From contig JADHYG010000059.1 in the NCBI GenBank assembly GCA_016782545.1, positions 1 through 6,447 on the forward strand: DNA of 6,447 bases. The letters are read 5' to 3'. A program made the translations under genes and the position numbers. This document shows positions 1-5,150 of the stretch, in pieces. Within the stretch, counting starts at the first letter, position 1. Each line of letters opens with the position of its first letter. The notes below the pieces were generated by a model. It saw nothing but the letters and a program-made list of their open reading frames with translations. It was not told the origin of the DNA and made no database searches. The DNA comes from Candidatus Microgenomates bacterium. Lineage in GTDB: Bacteria; Patescibacteria; Microgenomatia; JADHYG01.

Positions 1-23
1 ACCTCAACCACTGACTTTTTCAT
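1..23 (-). CDS. 5' end of an unidentified gene (partial)
   Basis: An ATG at 23-21 on the minus strand opens a frame reading MKKSVVE before the window ends. It is supported mainly by a good promoter just upstream (TTGAAT, 17-nt spacer, TACAAT), whose -10 box ends 7 nt before this ATG. The gene would lie downstream of the glycosyltransferase on the same strand but with its own promoter. Seven codons cannot identify the product, and no function is proposed. Confidence 0.45.
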
Positions 24-30
24 GAGATCA

Positions 31-59
31 ATTGTAGCTTAAACAAGGCTAAGATTCAA
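31..59 (-). promoter_or_regulatory. sigma70-type promoter for the gene leaving the left edge
   Basis: Minus strand: -35 TTGAAT at 59-54, a 17-nt spacer, and -10 TACAAT at 36-31. The -10 box lies 7 nt upstream of the ATG at 23, so transcription would start at or next to the start codon (leaderless). The -35 box is only 6 nt past the glycosyltransferase stop codon, so the two genes are tightly packed but probably transcribed separately. Confidence 0.6.
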
Positions 60-65
60 TGAGAA

Positions 66-1178
66 TTAGCGGGATTTTAATTTTTGATTAATGAAGTCTT
101 TAATTTCGCGCTCAAATTGCTCCTTGCTGAACTTATGTGCTTGATTAGTACAGTCTTTTGAATCAATGGCTAAATGGTTAAATTGTTCTATGGCTTTAAT
201 TAATGCATCTACTGATAGTTGGTCAAAAAATATACCCGTCACGCCGTCGACTACTGTTTCTTTTAGTCCTCCACTCCTGTAAGCAATCACGGGCACGCCA
301 TAAGCCATGGCTTCAACCGGTACAATACCAAACTCTTCATCTTGAGCAGGAAAAATTAGAGCTTTGGCGCCAGCATAAAGACCATTTAATTCCTCATCCG
401 GCGCTTCTCCAATGAATTCAATTGTTGGCCCAGCGATTGACTTTAAATATTCTTCTTCTCTTCCTTTGCCAACAATCTTAAATGGCAATTTCAGTTTATT
501 GCAAGCTTTAATCGCCAAGTCAATGTTTTTGGCCCTTGCCAATCTACTCACAGAAAGAAAATAATCTTTCTTTTTGAGGTCGGACCTCCTGGAGGTCCGA
601 CCTCTCCAGGAATCCACCGGTGGATAGATCACCGCCGATTCTCTTCTGTAAAACTTAGTAATTCTTTTTTGTGTTTCTTGAGAATTGGCAATAAAATAAT
701 CAACTTTTTGACTAGCTTTAAAATCATACTGACGCAAAAAATGATTGACAATATTGCCATAAATTCTAATGGGCAAATGCTTTTGCCAATCAAAAGAAGT
801 TTGATAACCATAAAGATGACGAGGAGGGTGATGAAGGTAGCAAATATGCAAAGTCTTAGGCCGGGTAATTACTCCCCGGCAAATATACCAGCCTGACGAG
901 GAAATAACCAGATCATACTCATCCAAATTAAAACTTTCCCAGATCAAAGGCGCTAAAAATCTTAAGGGTGAATGAAGTTTTTTCACTAACCATGATTTTC
1001 CCACCCATGATTCCCGAATATCCCATTTTCTGATCCTCTCTGCGTGCGGCCCAAGCTTTTCAAAATCCACAAAAGCCGTATAAATCGGCGCCTGAGGATA
1101 AATCTCATGCAGCGCCTCAAGTACACGCTCTGCCCCTCCGTACTCTTTGAGAAAACCATGAATTAATGCTACTCTCAT
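66..1178 (-). CDS. GT4-family glycosyltransferase (glycogen synthase/WcaI-like fold)
   Basis: This 370-aa protein is a probable cytoplasmic or membrane-associated retaining glycosyltransferase that moves a sugar from a nucleotide-sugar donor to a glycan or lipid-linked acceptor. What is visible: an N-terminal Rossmann start (MRVALIHGFL) followed by the donor-loop-type GGAERV at 14-19; an acceptor-side motif CYLHHPPRHLYGY at 113-125; the second domain opening with YFLSVSRLARAKNIDLAI, with the family's Arg212 and Lys217; and the E-x7-E signature at Glu281 and Glu289, followed by MAYGVPVIA. Length is normal for GT4. The start at 1178 gives the standard N-terminus; a second copy of this start lies upstream at 1279. 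Residues about 192-201 (RGRTSRRSDL) are encoded by a 29-bp palindrome in the linker between the two domains, where family length varies. The donor and acceptor cannot be read from sequence. The Wzy-like gene nearby suggests surface glycan synthesis. Confidence 0.93.
   Translation of the reverse strand: MRVALIHGFLKEYGGAERVLEALHEIYPQAPIYTAFVDFEKLGPHAERIRKWDIRESWVGKSWLVKKLHSPLRFLAPLIWESFNLDEYDLVISSSGWYICRGVITRPKTLHICYLHHPPRHLYGYQTSFDWQKHLPIRIYGNIVNHFLRQYDFKASQKVDYFIANSQETQKRITKFYRRESAVIYPPVDSWRGRTSRRSDLKKKDYFLSVSRLARAKNIDLAIKACNKLKLPFKIVGKGREEEYLKSIAGPTIEFIGEAPDEELNGLYAGAKALIFPAQDEEFGIVPVEAMAYGVPVIAYRSGGLKETVVDGVTGIFFDQLSVDALIKAIEQFNHLAIDSKDCTNQAHKFSKEQFEREIKDFINQKLKSR
576..604. repeat. 29-bp palindromic element inside the glycosyltransferase gene
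   Basis: Arms GAGGTCGGACCTCC (576-589) and GGAGGTCCGACCTC (591-604) are perfect inverted repeats around a single base. The element is GC-rich in an AT-rich gene and keeps the frame, encoding roughly GRTSRRSDL between the two glycosyltransferase domains. The adjacent CTCCAGG (604-610) can also pair with CCTGGAG (588-594), giving an alternative stem. It resembles in behaviour the in-frame palindromic elements of Rickettsia, with no claim of shared sequence. Whether other copies exist in this genome cannot be seen here. Confidence 0.85.
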
Positions 1179-1279
1179 AAAGCACCCCTGCCCCGCATAT
1201 GCGCCCCCCGAAGTGTCGGGGTAAGCATTGTGCGGGGACCATATTCTTTCAGAAAACCATGGATTAATGCTATTTTCAT
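1175..1279 (-). pseudogene. relic of a second glycosyltransferase start (34 codons)
   Basis: From the ATG at 1279 the minus strand reads MKIALIHGFLKEYG, matching the first 14 residues of the glycosyltransferase (MRVALIHGFLKEYG). It then diverges into a GC-rich hairpin and stops at a TGA overlapping the real ATG (ATGA, 1178-1175). The 39-nt copies (1241-1279 and 1140-1178) differ at 6 positions. Differences inside the shared codons are synonymous or conservative (K/R, I/V), which suits two once-functional tandem paralogues, one now reduced to its start, better than a very recent duplication. The relic keeps the promoter-proximal position. It could instead act as a short upstream ORF coupled to the gene. 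Confidence 0.7.
1191..1237. repeat. 47-bp nested GC-rich inverted repeat upstream of the glycosyltransferase
   Basis: Three nested pairings are visible: CCCCGCA (1191-1197) with TGCGGGG (1231-1237), ATGC (1199-1202) with GCAT (1225-1228), and CCCCGA (1206-1211) with TCGGGG (1216-1221) around an AGTG loop. The element sits between the two copies of the glycosyltransferase start and would be transcribed as a 5' structure ending about 12 nt before the AUG. Its CCCCGA/TCGGGG core resembles the terminator stem at 5103-5124, so it may come from a dispersed GC-rich repeat. Confidence 0.75.
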
Positions 1280-1288
1280 GTCAATGTT

Positions 1289-1294
1289 ATTTTA
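1289..1294 (-). promoter_or_regulatory. probable -10 box for the glycosyltransferase transcript
   Basis: Minus-strand TAAAAT within TGTTAAAATAA, 9 nt upstream of the relic ATG at 1279. The same TATTTTAACAT string (plus-strand view, 1288-1298) occurs before the Wzy-like gene at 3218-3228. No convincing -35 box was found. If real, the glycosyltransferase mRNA would begin near the relic start and carry the hairpin in its 5' region. Confidence 0.4.
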
Positions 1295-1333
1295 ACATAC
1301 TAGTCTCTAATTAAGATTAGAAATGATTTCCCC

Positions 1334-1362
1334 TTGACAAATCATATTTTTATATATTAAAG
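1334..1362 (+). promoter_or_regulatory. sigma70-type promoter of the first Fn3 gene
   Basis: Consensus -35 TTGACA at 1334-1339 is followed after 17 nt by TTAAAG (1357-1362); TAAAGT one base further is the alternative -10. The 12-nt string CTTGACAAATCA (1333-1344) recurs exactly at the promoter of the paralogous gene (4351-4362), so the promoters are also related. The predicted leader is about 30 nt with no evident Shine-Dalgarno sequence. Confidence 0.65.
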
Positions 1363-1399
1363 TAAAGTAATAAGGTTTTCACAGATTTCACAAAAATAG

Positions 1400-1984
1400 A
1401 TGTTTTTAAAAAAAATCCGTCGAACATTACAACAAACTGAAGCTCCTCAATTTATTTATATTTCTCTTGTTATTATCCTTTCTTTTCTTTTGATTGGATC
1501 ACTCTATATGAGTGGTCAAAAAGTCTATTCACAATCTCCTATTACTCCTCCGGTTACTCCTCCCGATGCAACTCCAACTCCAACCCCTGAACCAGGAAAT
1601 GATTCTACATCAACTTCATCCACTTCTTCAGGAGAAGCACCGACCTGCTCTGATCCTGCACCAAGCAATGAACCCGAGCTCTTTCAAATTGATGTGAATT
1701 CTAATTCAGCCACGCTTTATTTTACTCCAGCCAATGATCATGTTTCTTATTATTTTGTTGCTTTTGGTTATAACCAAGGAGATCTGCGTTTTGGCAGTTC
1801 TTTTACCCTTGGCCCATATAATGGAGTGATAAGCTATCAAGCCAATCATTTATCTCCAAATACAGAATATTATTTTGCTGTCCGCGCTGGTAATGGCTGT
1901 GCAACAGGAAAATGGTCAAACTGGCTTCGGGTTAAAACAACTAGCAACAAAGGCTCAAAACAATCTTTTTATCTTTACAATTAA
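1400..1984 (+). CDS. membrane-anchored or secreted single Fn3-domain protein, copy A
   Basis: A 194-aa protein of unknown specific role, expected outside the membrane. Order of parts: a short basic N-terminus (KKIRR), one hydrophobic segment at about 18-38 (signal anchor or signal peptide), a low-complexity Pro/Thr/Ser linker at about 44-80 (ITPPVTPPDATPTPTPEPG), then one fibronectin type III-like beta sandwich at about 85-182. Fn3 signs are ELFQIDVNSNSATLYFTP early on, and LSPNTEYYFAVRAGNGC with the W-S-N-W strand near the end. Cys83 and Cys167 flank the domain and could form a disulfide. The last residues QSFYLYN match the paralogue's QSFYLYE. The start at 1400 gives a normal signal-type N-terminus and fits the promoter, though there is no Shine-Dalgarno. 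It converges on the Wzy-like gene with only 8 bp between stops, and no terminator hairpin is visible. An adhesion or surface-display role is plausible but unproven. Confidence 0.88.
   Translation: MFLKKIRRTLQQTEAPQFIYISLVIILSFLLIGSLYMSGQKVYSQSPITPPVTPPDATPTPTPEPGNDSTSTSSTSSGEAPTCSDPAPSNEPELFQIDVNSNSATLYFTPANDHVSYYFVAFGYNQGDLRFGSSFTLGPYNGVISYQANHLSPNTEYYFAVRAGNGCATGKWSNWLRVKTTSNKGSKQSFYLYN
1505..1606 (+). repeat. 102-bp near-identical block shared by the Fn3 paralogues (copy A)
   Basis: This stretch matches 4545-4646 at 99 of 102 positions; the differences, at 1553, 1579 and 1598, are all transitions. It covers the end of the membrane segment and the Pro/Thr linker. Identity includes silent codon positions, whereas the flanking signal region and Fn3 domain have diverged clearly. 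Confidence 0.9.
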
Positions 1985-1992
1985 CTCCTTTT

Positions 1993-3207
1993 CTACTTAA
2001 ACTTTACTGCTGAATTTTCTTTTGAAGGTTTCTGCGAGGCAGTGATGCCAAGAATGATCCAGAAAATAAGCTCCTCGGCAATGGAAATTACGTTTGTCTG
2101 AGAGTGAAGAATAAACAAAACAAAAACCAATAAAAACCATTGAGAAACAATATTTTCACTGAGCAATTTTTTAAATACATGAAAAATAATTAAAAGATAG
2201 AAAATAAGGCCAAGAATGCCTGTAGTGGCTAATATTTCTAAAAAATGGCTGTGAGCCTTGTCCACATAAACATCATTAGTTAACTTCATTGGCCAATCAA
2301 CTGACTCAAAAGCATGATCAAAATTAGCCCAACCCCAGCCTAAAAAAGGCCTTTTAGCCGTGCCCATTAATCCTTTAGTAAAAATCCGAACCCGATTATC
2401 AGCAATATAAATTTCTTTACTGTTCAAGGTTTTATATAGAAAAACAGCTCCAAGACAAAAAGCAAACAAAAAAGTTATCATAATAACCTGCTTTAAATAT
2501 CGCTTTTTTAGAAAAAAAGCTCTTAGCAAAAGAAAAAGAACGATTCCCAATATGCCCGCTCTTGATAGGGTAAAAATAATTGCCAAAAAATGACTGATCA
2601 ATGCCAAGAAAAGAAGACGTTTAAAAAAAAGGTTTTTGGTTTTTTCGTGAAGATAGGAAATAAACGCTAAACAAATCAAAAGATAGCCAGCCAAGAAATT
2701 TGGCTGACCAAAAGTAGTTCCTATTGGTTGTAAAAAAGATTGACCTTGTAAAAAATAAAGTCTTAAACCGACGCCCATATTCCAAAAACTGACAAAGGAT
2801 GATCCTGCCACAATCGAGACGGCCATTGGATATTGCCATTCTTTTTGCCAAAACAAAGCAAGGAGAAAAAACAATCCCAGCAAATGAAAAAAAGTAAAAA
2901 GACCATCGCTCCGGTACATATTTCCCCAAAAACTCTTGGCCATATCTACACCCAACAAAGAAGCAATCACGGCAATTAAAACAAACAGCCAAACAAGAAG
3001 GATTAAAAAACCATCTTTCCGACTGTTGGCTTGTTTTTGGCGAAAAGAAAAAATTCCTAATAGAGCCATTAATTCTATCCAGCGATTAAGAAACCACACT
3101 CTGGGAATCTCATAAGCAATCGGAGCATTGGACCAAAAAATAAACGGAGAAAGAAATAAACCAAGGCAAAAAATAAATTTAAACAACTTATTAGTGCTTG
3201 TAGACAT
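1993..3207 (-). CDS. O-antigen ligase/polymerase-like membrane protein (Wzy_C family)
   Basis: A 404-aa polytopic inner-membrane protein with roughly ten to twelve hydrophobic segments, about the usual size for WaaL/Wzy/PglL-type enzymes. These act at the outer face of the membrane, transferring or polymerising glycan from a polyprenyl-diphosphate carrier. Visible family signs: GNMYRSDGLF (95-104), GQPNFLAGYLL (167-177), FTLSRAGILG (212-221, the conserved S-R-x-G), RPFLGWGWANF (286-296), and a long extracytoplasmic loop ending in VDKAHSHFLEILATTGILGL (315-334), which corresponds to the catalytic-loop D-x-x-H-N/S-x-x-L pattern. Ligase, polymerase and protein O-glycosyltransferase cannot be told apart from this motif set. 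The glycosyltransferase nearby supports glycan work, and the flanking Ser/Thr/Pro-rich secreted proteins make protein glycosylation conceivable. The C-terminus is a short charged tail. The start follows a -10-like box by 11 nt. Confidence 0.88.
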   Translation of the reverse strand: MSTSTNKLFKFIFCLGLFLSPFIFWSNAPIAYEIPRVWFLNRWIELMALLGIFSFRQKQANSRKDGFLILLVWLFVLIAVIASLLGVDMAKSFWGNMYRSDGLFTFFHLLGLFFLLALFWQKEWQYPMAVSIVAGSSFVSFWNMGVGLRLYFLQGQSFLQPIGTTFGQPNFLAGYLLICLAFISYLHEKTKNLFFKRLLFLALISHFLAIIFTLSRAGILGIVLFLLLRAFFLKKRYLKQVIMITFLFAFCLGAVFLYKTLNSKEIYIADNRVRIFTKGLMGTAKRPFLGWGWANFDHAFESVDWPMKLTNDVYVDKAHSHFLEILATTGILGLIFYLLIIFHVFKKLLSENIVSQWFLLVFVLFILHSQTNVISIAEELIFWIILGITASQKPSKENSAVKFK

Positions 3208-3218
3208 AGATATTTTTT

Positions 3219-3224
3219 ATTTTA
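3219..3224 (-). promoter_or_regulatory. probable -10 box of the Wzy-like gene
   Basis: Minus-strand TAAAAT within ATGTTAAAATAA, 11 nt upstream of the ATG at 3207, giving a predicted leader of only a few nucleotides. It matches the glycosyltransferase -10 region over an 11-bp string. The -35 region is unconvincing. It shares a 55-bp divergent region with the promoter at 3251. Confidence 0.4.
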
Positions 3225-3250
3225 ACATTAAAATGAGAGGTTTTTTAGTG

Positions 3251-3256
3251 TATAAT
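3251..3256 (+). promoter_or_regulatory. consensus -10 box (TATAAT) deciding the start at 3263
   Basis: A perfect TATAAT sits 6 nt before the ATG at 3263, so transcription is expected to start at or beside the A of that codon, giving a leaderless mRNA. This excludes in-frame ATGs further upstream (3128 and 3233), which lie before the box; the first also lies inside the divergent gene. The -35 position (TTAAAT) is weak. Confidence 0.55.
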
Positions 3257-3262
3257 AAAATC

Positions 3263-4276
3263 ATGTATGACCTGTCCACCTTCTGGGAAAACTCTACTGA
3301 ATATAGTTTCAGAAATTTCAAATTAATTATTAAACATTCCAGAAAACCAATTTTCCCCTATCCCCGCAAAGCATTGCTGATAATCAGCATTATTTTTATC
3401 ATCGGCGTTAATATTGGCTGGAATCTACACTCTCGTCAAAAACAAATAAAGCCATTATTTAATGTCAAGAAAAAAGCCAAACAAGTTTCAAACAGCGCTG
3501 AAGAACAAGAAAATAAGATTAAAATCCTTTCCGCCAACCTTCTTCCCATCTGGGAGCAATCTGAAGAACATCCTCCAGAGACAACTGTAGATAGTATTTT
3601 AGAACCGGTTAAAGAGATTGAGGAAAAAGAAACAGCTAGCGCCATTCTTCCGATGTTAGAATCGTCGCCAAATAATATTTCTGCGATCATGCCTATTTTC
3701 TCTTCAGAAGCAAAACCTGCGGGAATGCGCATTCTCGGCGAAATCCAAAATATCAGTCAATCAACTATCTATGAGGCTGACATTATTGTTTATTTTTATC
3801 AAACAGAGGAAGAAAAATTGGTCGGCGTTAAAACCGGTGAATGGCATCCAAATTATCAATTTCTTCCTCTTTATCCAGGCGAAACCAATGTTTATGATGT
3901 TGTTGTTTTTAATCTGCCCCAATTTGACCATCTTACTGTCCAAATCAAGACTAATGAAAAGATAAATGAGACTAACATGGATTTGGGAAATATTAAAATC
4001 CAAAACAAAACGCTTACAAAAGACACAGTCTCTTTAACTCAAAATTATACTTTTTCCGGTACTTTTATTAATACTGGCAAAGAAAAAATTTTGCACCCTA
4101 CGATCTATGTCTGGCTAAAAAATAAAGAAGAAAAGGTTTTTGCTTTAACAACCAAAGTATTATCAGCTGAACCATTACTGGGAGATCAATCATTGTCAGT
4201 AAATTTTCCTGTCGCCACTTACGACGAAAGTCAAATGTCTGTGTATGAAGTCAGGGTATTTGGGGAAAAACCATAG
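3263..4276 (+). CDS. membrane-anchored protein with two probable FxLYD-like domains
   Basis: Read from 3263 this is a 337-aa protein, not recognised as a named family member. Parts: a cytoplasmic N-terminus of about 35 residues ending in basic HSRKPIFPYPRK, one membrane helix (about 36-55, LLIISIIFIIGVNIGW), a Lys/Glu-rich probably disordered stalk (about 58-140), then two beta-rich repeats at about 146-226 and 242-334. The first reads ILGEIQNISQSTIYEADIIVYFY... then LPLYPGETNVYDVVV; the second YTFSGTFINTGKEKILHPTIYVWL... then GDQSLSVNFPV. That 'G-x-x-x-N-x-S/T ... V-x-V-x-x-Y ... L-x-P-G-x' layout is the one seen in FxLYD/DUF3426-type extracellular domains, so the domain name is an inference from pattern. 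It is divergent from the Wzy-like gene and followed by the second Fn3 gene, which has its own promoter. A role as an envelope scaffold or sensor is possible. Upstream in-frame codons to 3128 overlap the neighbour antisense and are rejected. Confidence 0.8.
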   Translation: MYDLSTFWENSTEYSFRNFKLIIKHSRKPIFPYPRKALLIISIIFIIGVNIGWNLHSRQKQIKPLFNVKKKAKQVSNSAEEQENKIKILSANLLPIWEQSEEHPPETTVDSILEPVKEIEEKETASAILPMLESSPNNISAIMPIFSSEAKPAGMRILGEIQNISQSTIYEADIIVYFYQTEEEKLVGVKTGEWHPNYQFLPLYPGETNVYDVVVFNLPQFDHLTVQIKTNEKINETNMDLGNIKIQNKTLTKDTVSLTQNYTFSGTFINTGKEKILHPTIYVWLKNKEEKVFALTTKVLSAEPLLGDQSLSVNFPVATYDESQMSVYEVRVFGEKP

Positions 4277-4351
4277 CCTATATTAAGAAAGTTTTTTGCT
4301 TAAACTTCTCTTATTGATCCTCGATAAAAATACTTTAAAAACAACCTAAAC

Positions 4352-4380
4352 TTGACAAATCACCCCTTTTAAGTTAAAAT
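4352..4380 (+). promoter_or_regulatory. sigma70 promoter of the second Fn3 gene
   Basis: -35 TTGACA (4352-4357), a 17-nt spacer, and -10 TAAAAT (4375-4380): the best promoter in the window. Its upstream part is identical over 12 nt to the copy A promoter. The predicted leader is about 50 nt, longer than for other genes here. The remaining gap from 4277 to 4351 shows nothing I can support. Confidence 0.75.
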
Positions 4381-4398
4381 ATCTCATAATATTATTAC

Positions 4399-4427
4399 AA
4401 AGGTCTTTTTAAAGGATCTTTTTTATT
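4399..4427 (+). other. weak leader hairpin with T-rich tail (possible attenuator)
   Basis: In the 5' leader of the second Fn3 gene, AAAGGTC (4399-4405) can pair with GATCTTT (4415-4421) with one G-U pair, followed by TTTATTTT. It has the order of an intrinsic terminator but a short AT-rich stem, so it may be chance in AT-rich DNA. Copy A has no counterpart. Confidence 0.22.
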
Positions 4428-4436
4428 TTAAGAAAT

Positions 4437-5078
4437 ATGTTGTTTGCAAAATTTTTATCAAAAATGTCTAATTATTGGCAATCACCACAATTGGTTCAAA
4501 AATCTCTTGTAATCGTATTGTGTTTTCTTTTAATTGTCTCTCTTTATATGAGTGGTCAAAAAGTCTATTCACAATCTCCTATTACTCCTCCGATTACTCC
4601 TCCCGATGCAACTCCAACCCCAACCCCTGAACCAGGAGATGATTCTGAACCAGAAGATGATTCAACATCAACTTCAGATTCTAGTTCAACTTCAACTGGA
4701 GACACAACTGATCATAATTCTGCTGGAGAAGCACCTGTTTGCAGTGACCCTGCTCCGATTGGTCTCCCAGAACTTTTTCAAATTAATGTCACGTCAAACT
4801 CAGCCGTGCTTTACTTTACACCTGTGAGTGATCGCGTTTCTTATTATTATGTTGCTTTTGGCCATAGTCAAGACAACATTCGCTTTGGAGGCTTTTTCCC
4901 ATCTGAAAAAAACAAGGGCGTTGTTATTTATAAAATAGACCATTTAGTTCCTAATACAGAGTATTTTTTCACTGTTCGGGCTGGTAATGGCTGCACGCCA
5001 GGAGAATGGTCAAACTGGCTCCCTGTGAGAACAACTAACAGTGAATATTACAATCAATCTTTCTATCTTTACGAGTAA
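4437..5078 (+). CDS. membrane-anchored or secreted single Fn3-domain protein, copy B
   Basis: A 213-aa paralogue of the protein at 1400-1984, with the same plan: a short N-terminus, one hydrophobic segment (about 23-38), a Pro/Thr linker, an extra acidic Ser/Thr/Asp-rich stretch (about 67-96) that makes it 19 residues longer, then one Fn3-like domain (about 104-200). Conserved marks are CSDPAP with Cys102, ELFQINVTSNSAVLYFTP, VPNTEYFFTVRAGNGC with Cys186, WSNW, and the terminal QSFYLYE. Many substitutions in the Fn3 domain lie in the central loops (HSQDNIRFGGFFPSEKNKG), as expected for variable surface loops. The start at 4437 fits the promoter; ATG at 4464 (MSNYWQSP) is an alternative start, and neither has a Shine-Dalgarno. 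A terminator follows at 5103, so it appears to be a single-gene unit. Function beyond surface display is unknown. Confidence 0.87.
   Translation: MLFAKFLSKMSNYWQSPQLVQKSLVIVLCFLLIVSLYMSGQKVYSQSPITPPITPPDATPTPTPEPGDDSEPEDDSTSTSDSSSTSTGDTTDHNSAGEAPVCSDPAPIGLPELFQINVTSNSAVLYFTPVSDRVSYYYVAFGHSQDNIRFGGFFPSEKNKGVVIYKIDHLVPNTEYFFTVRAGNGCTPGEWSNWLPVRTTNSEYYNQSFYLYE
4545..4646 (+). repeat. 102-bp near-identical block shared by the Fn3 paralogues (copy B)
   Basis: Partner of 1505-1606, 99 of 102 identical at a constant offset of 3040 bp. It ends exactly where the acidic Ser/Thr expansion peculiar to copy B begins. Confidence 0.9.
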
Positions 5079-5102
5079 AAAAAGAAAAAATATTTGCCTT
5101 TA

Positions 5103-5136
5103 GCCCCGACGGAAACGTCGGGGCTTTTGGTTTTTT
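5103..5136 (+). terminator. intrinsic terminator after the second Fn3 gene
   Basis: A perfect 9-bp stem, GCCCCGACG (5103-5111) and CGTCGGGGC (5116-5124), closes a GAAA tetraloop and is followed by TTTTGGTTTTTT. The T-tract lies on the plus-strand side, so it ends the Fn3 transcript 25 nt after its stop. Read from the other strand, the hairpin is followed by a T-rich run only after about 14 nt, so any effect on the convergent exonuclease transcript would be weaker. Confidence 0.9.
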
Positions 5137-5150
5137 AAGATGAAGTTTTT

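Noticed and set aside
613..624. 12-bp perfect palindrome TCCACCGGTGGA near the glycosyltransferase insert
   Set aside because: It encodes the PPVD segment that GT4 proteins usually have at this place, so coding constraint plus chance explains it.
1512..1697. Overlapping plus-strand ORFs in other frames of the Fn3 genes (also 4552-4827)
   Set aside because: They are shadow frames; their mutual similarity merely reflects the 102-bp near-identical block.
2621..2992. 123-codon ORF inside the Wzy-like gene
   Set aside because: It is in another frame of the same strand within a clearly conserved membrane protein, and has no independent domain signs.
3128..3262. 45-codon upstream extension of the FxLYD-like gene
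   Set aside because: It lies antisense to the Wzy-like gene start and upstream of the TATAAT box, has no signal-like content, and the protein from 3263 has a normal N-terminus.
4286..4312. AAGTTT/AAACTT hairpin after the FxLYD-like gene as a terminator
   Set aside because: The stem is six A/T-rich pairs with no T-tract following; not distinguishable from chance in AT-rich DNA.
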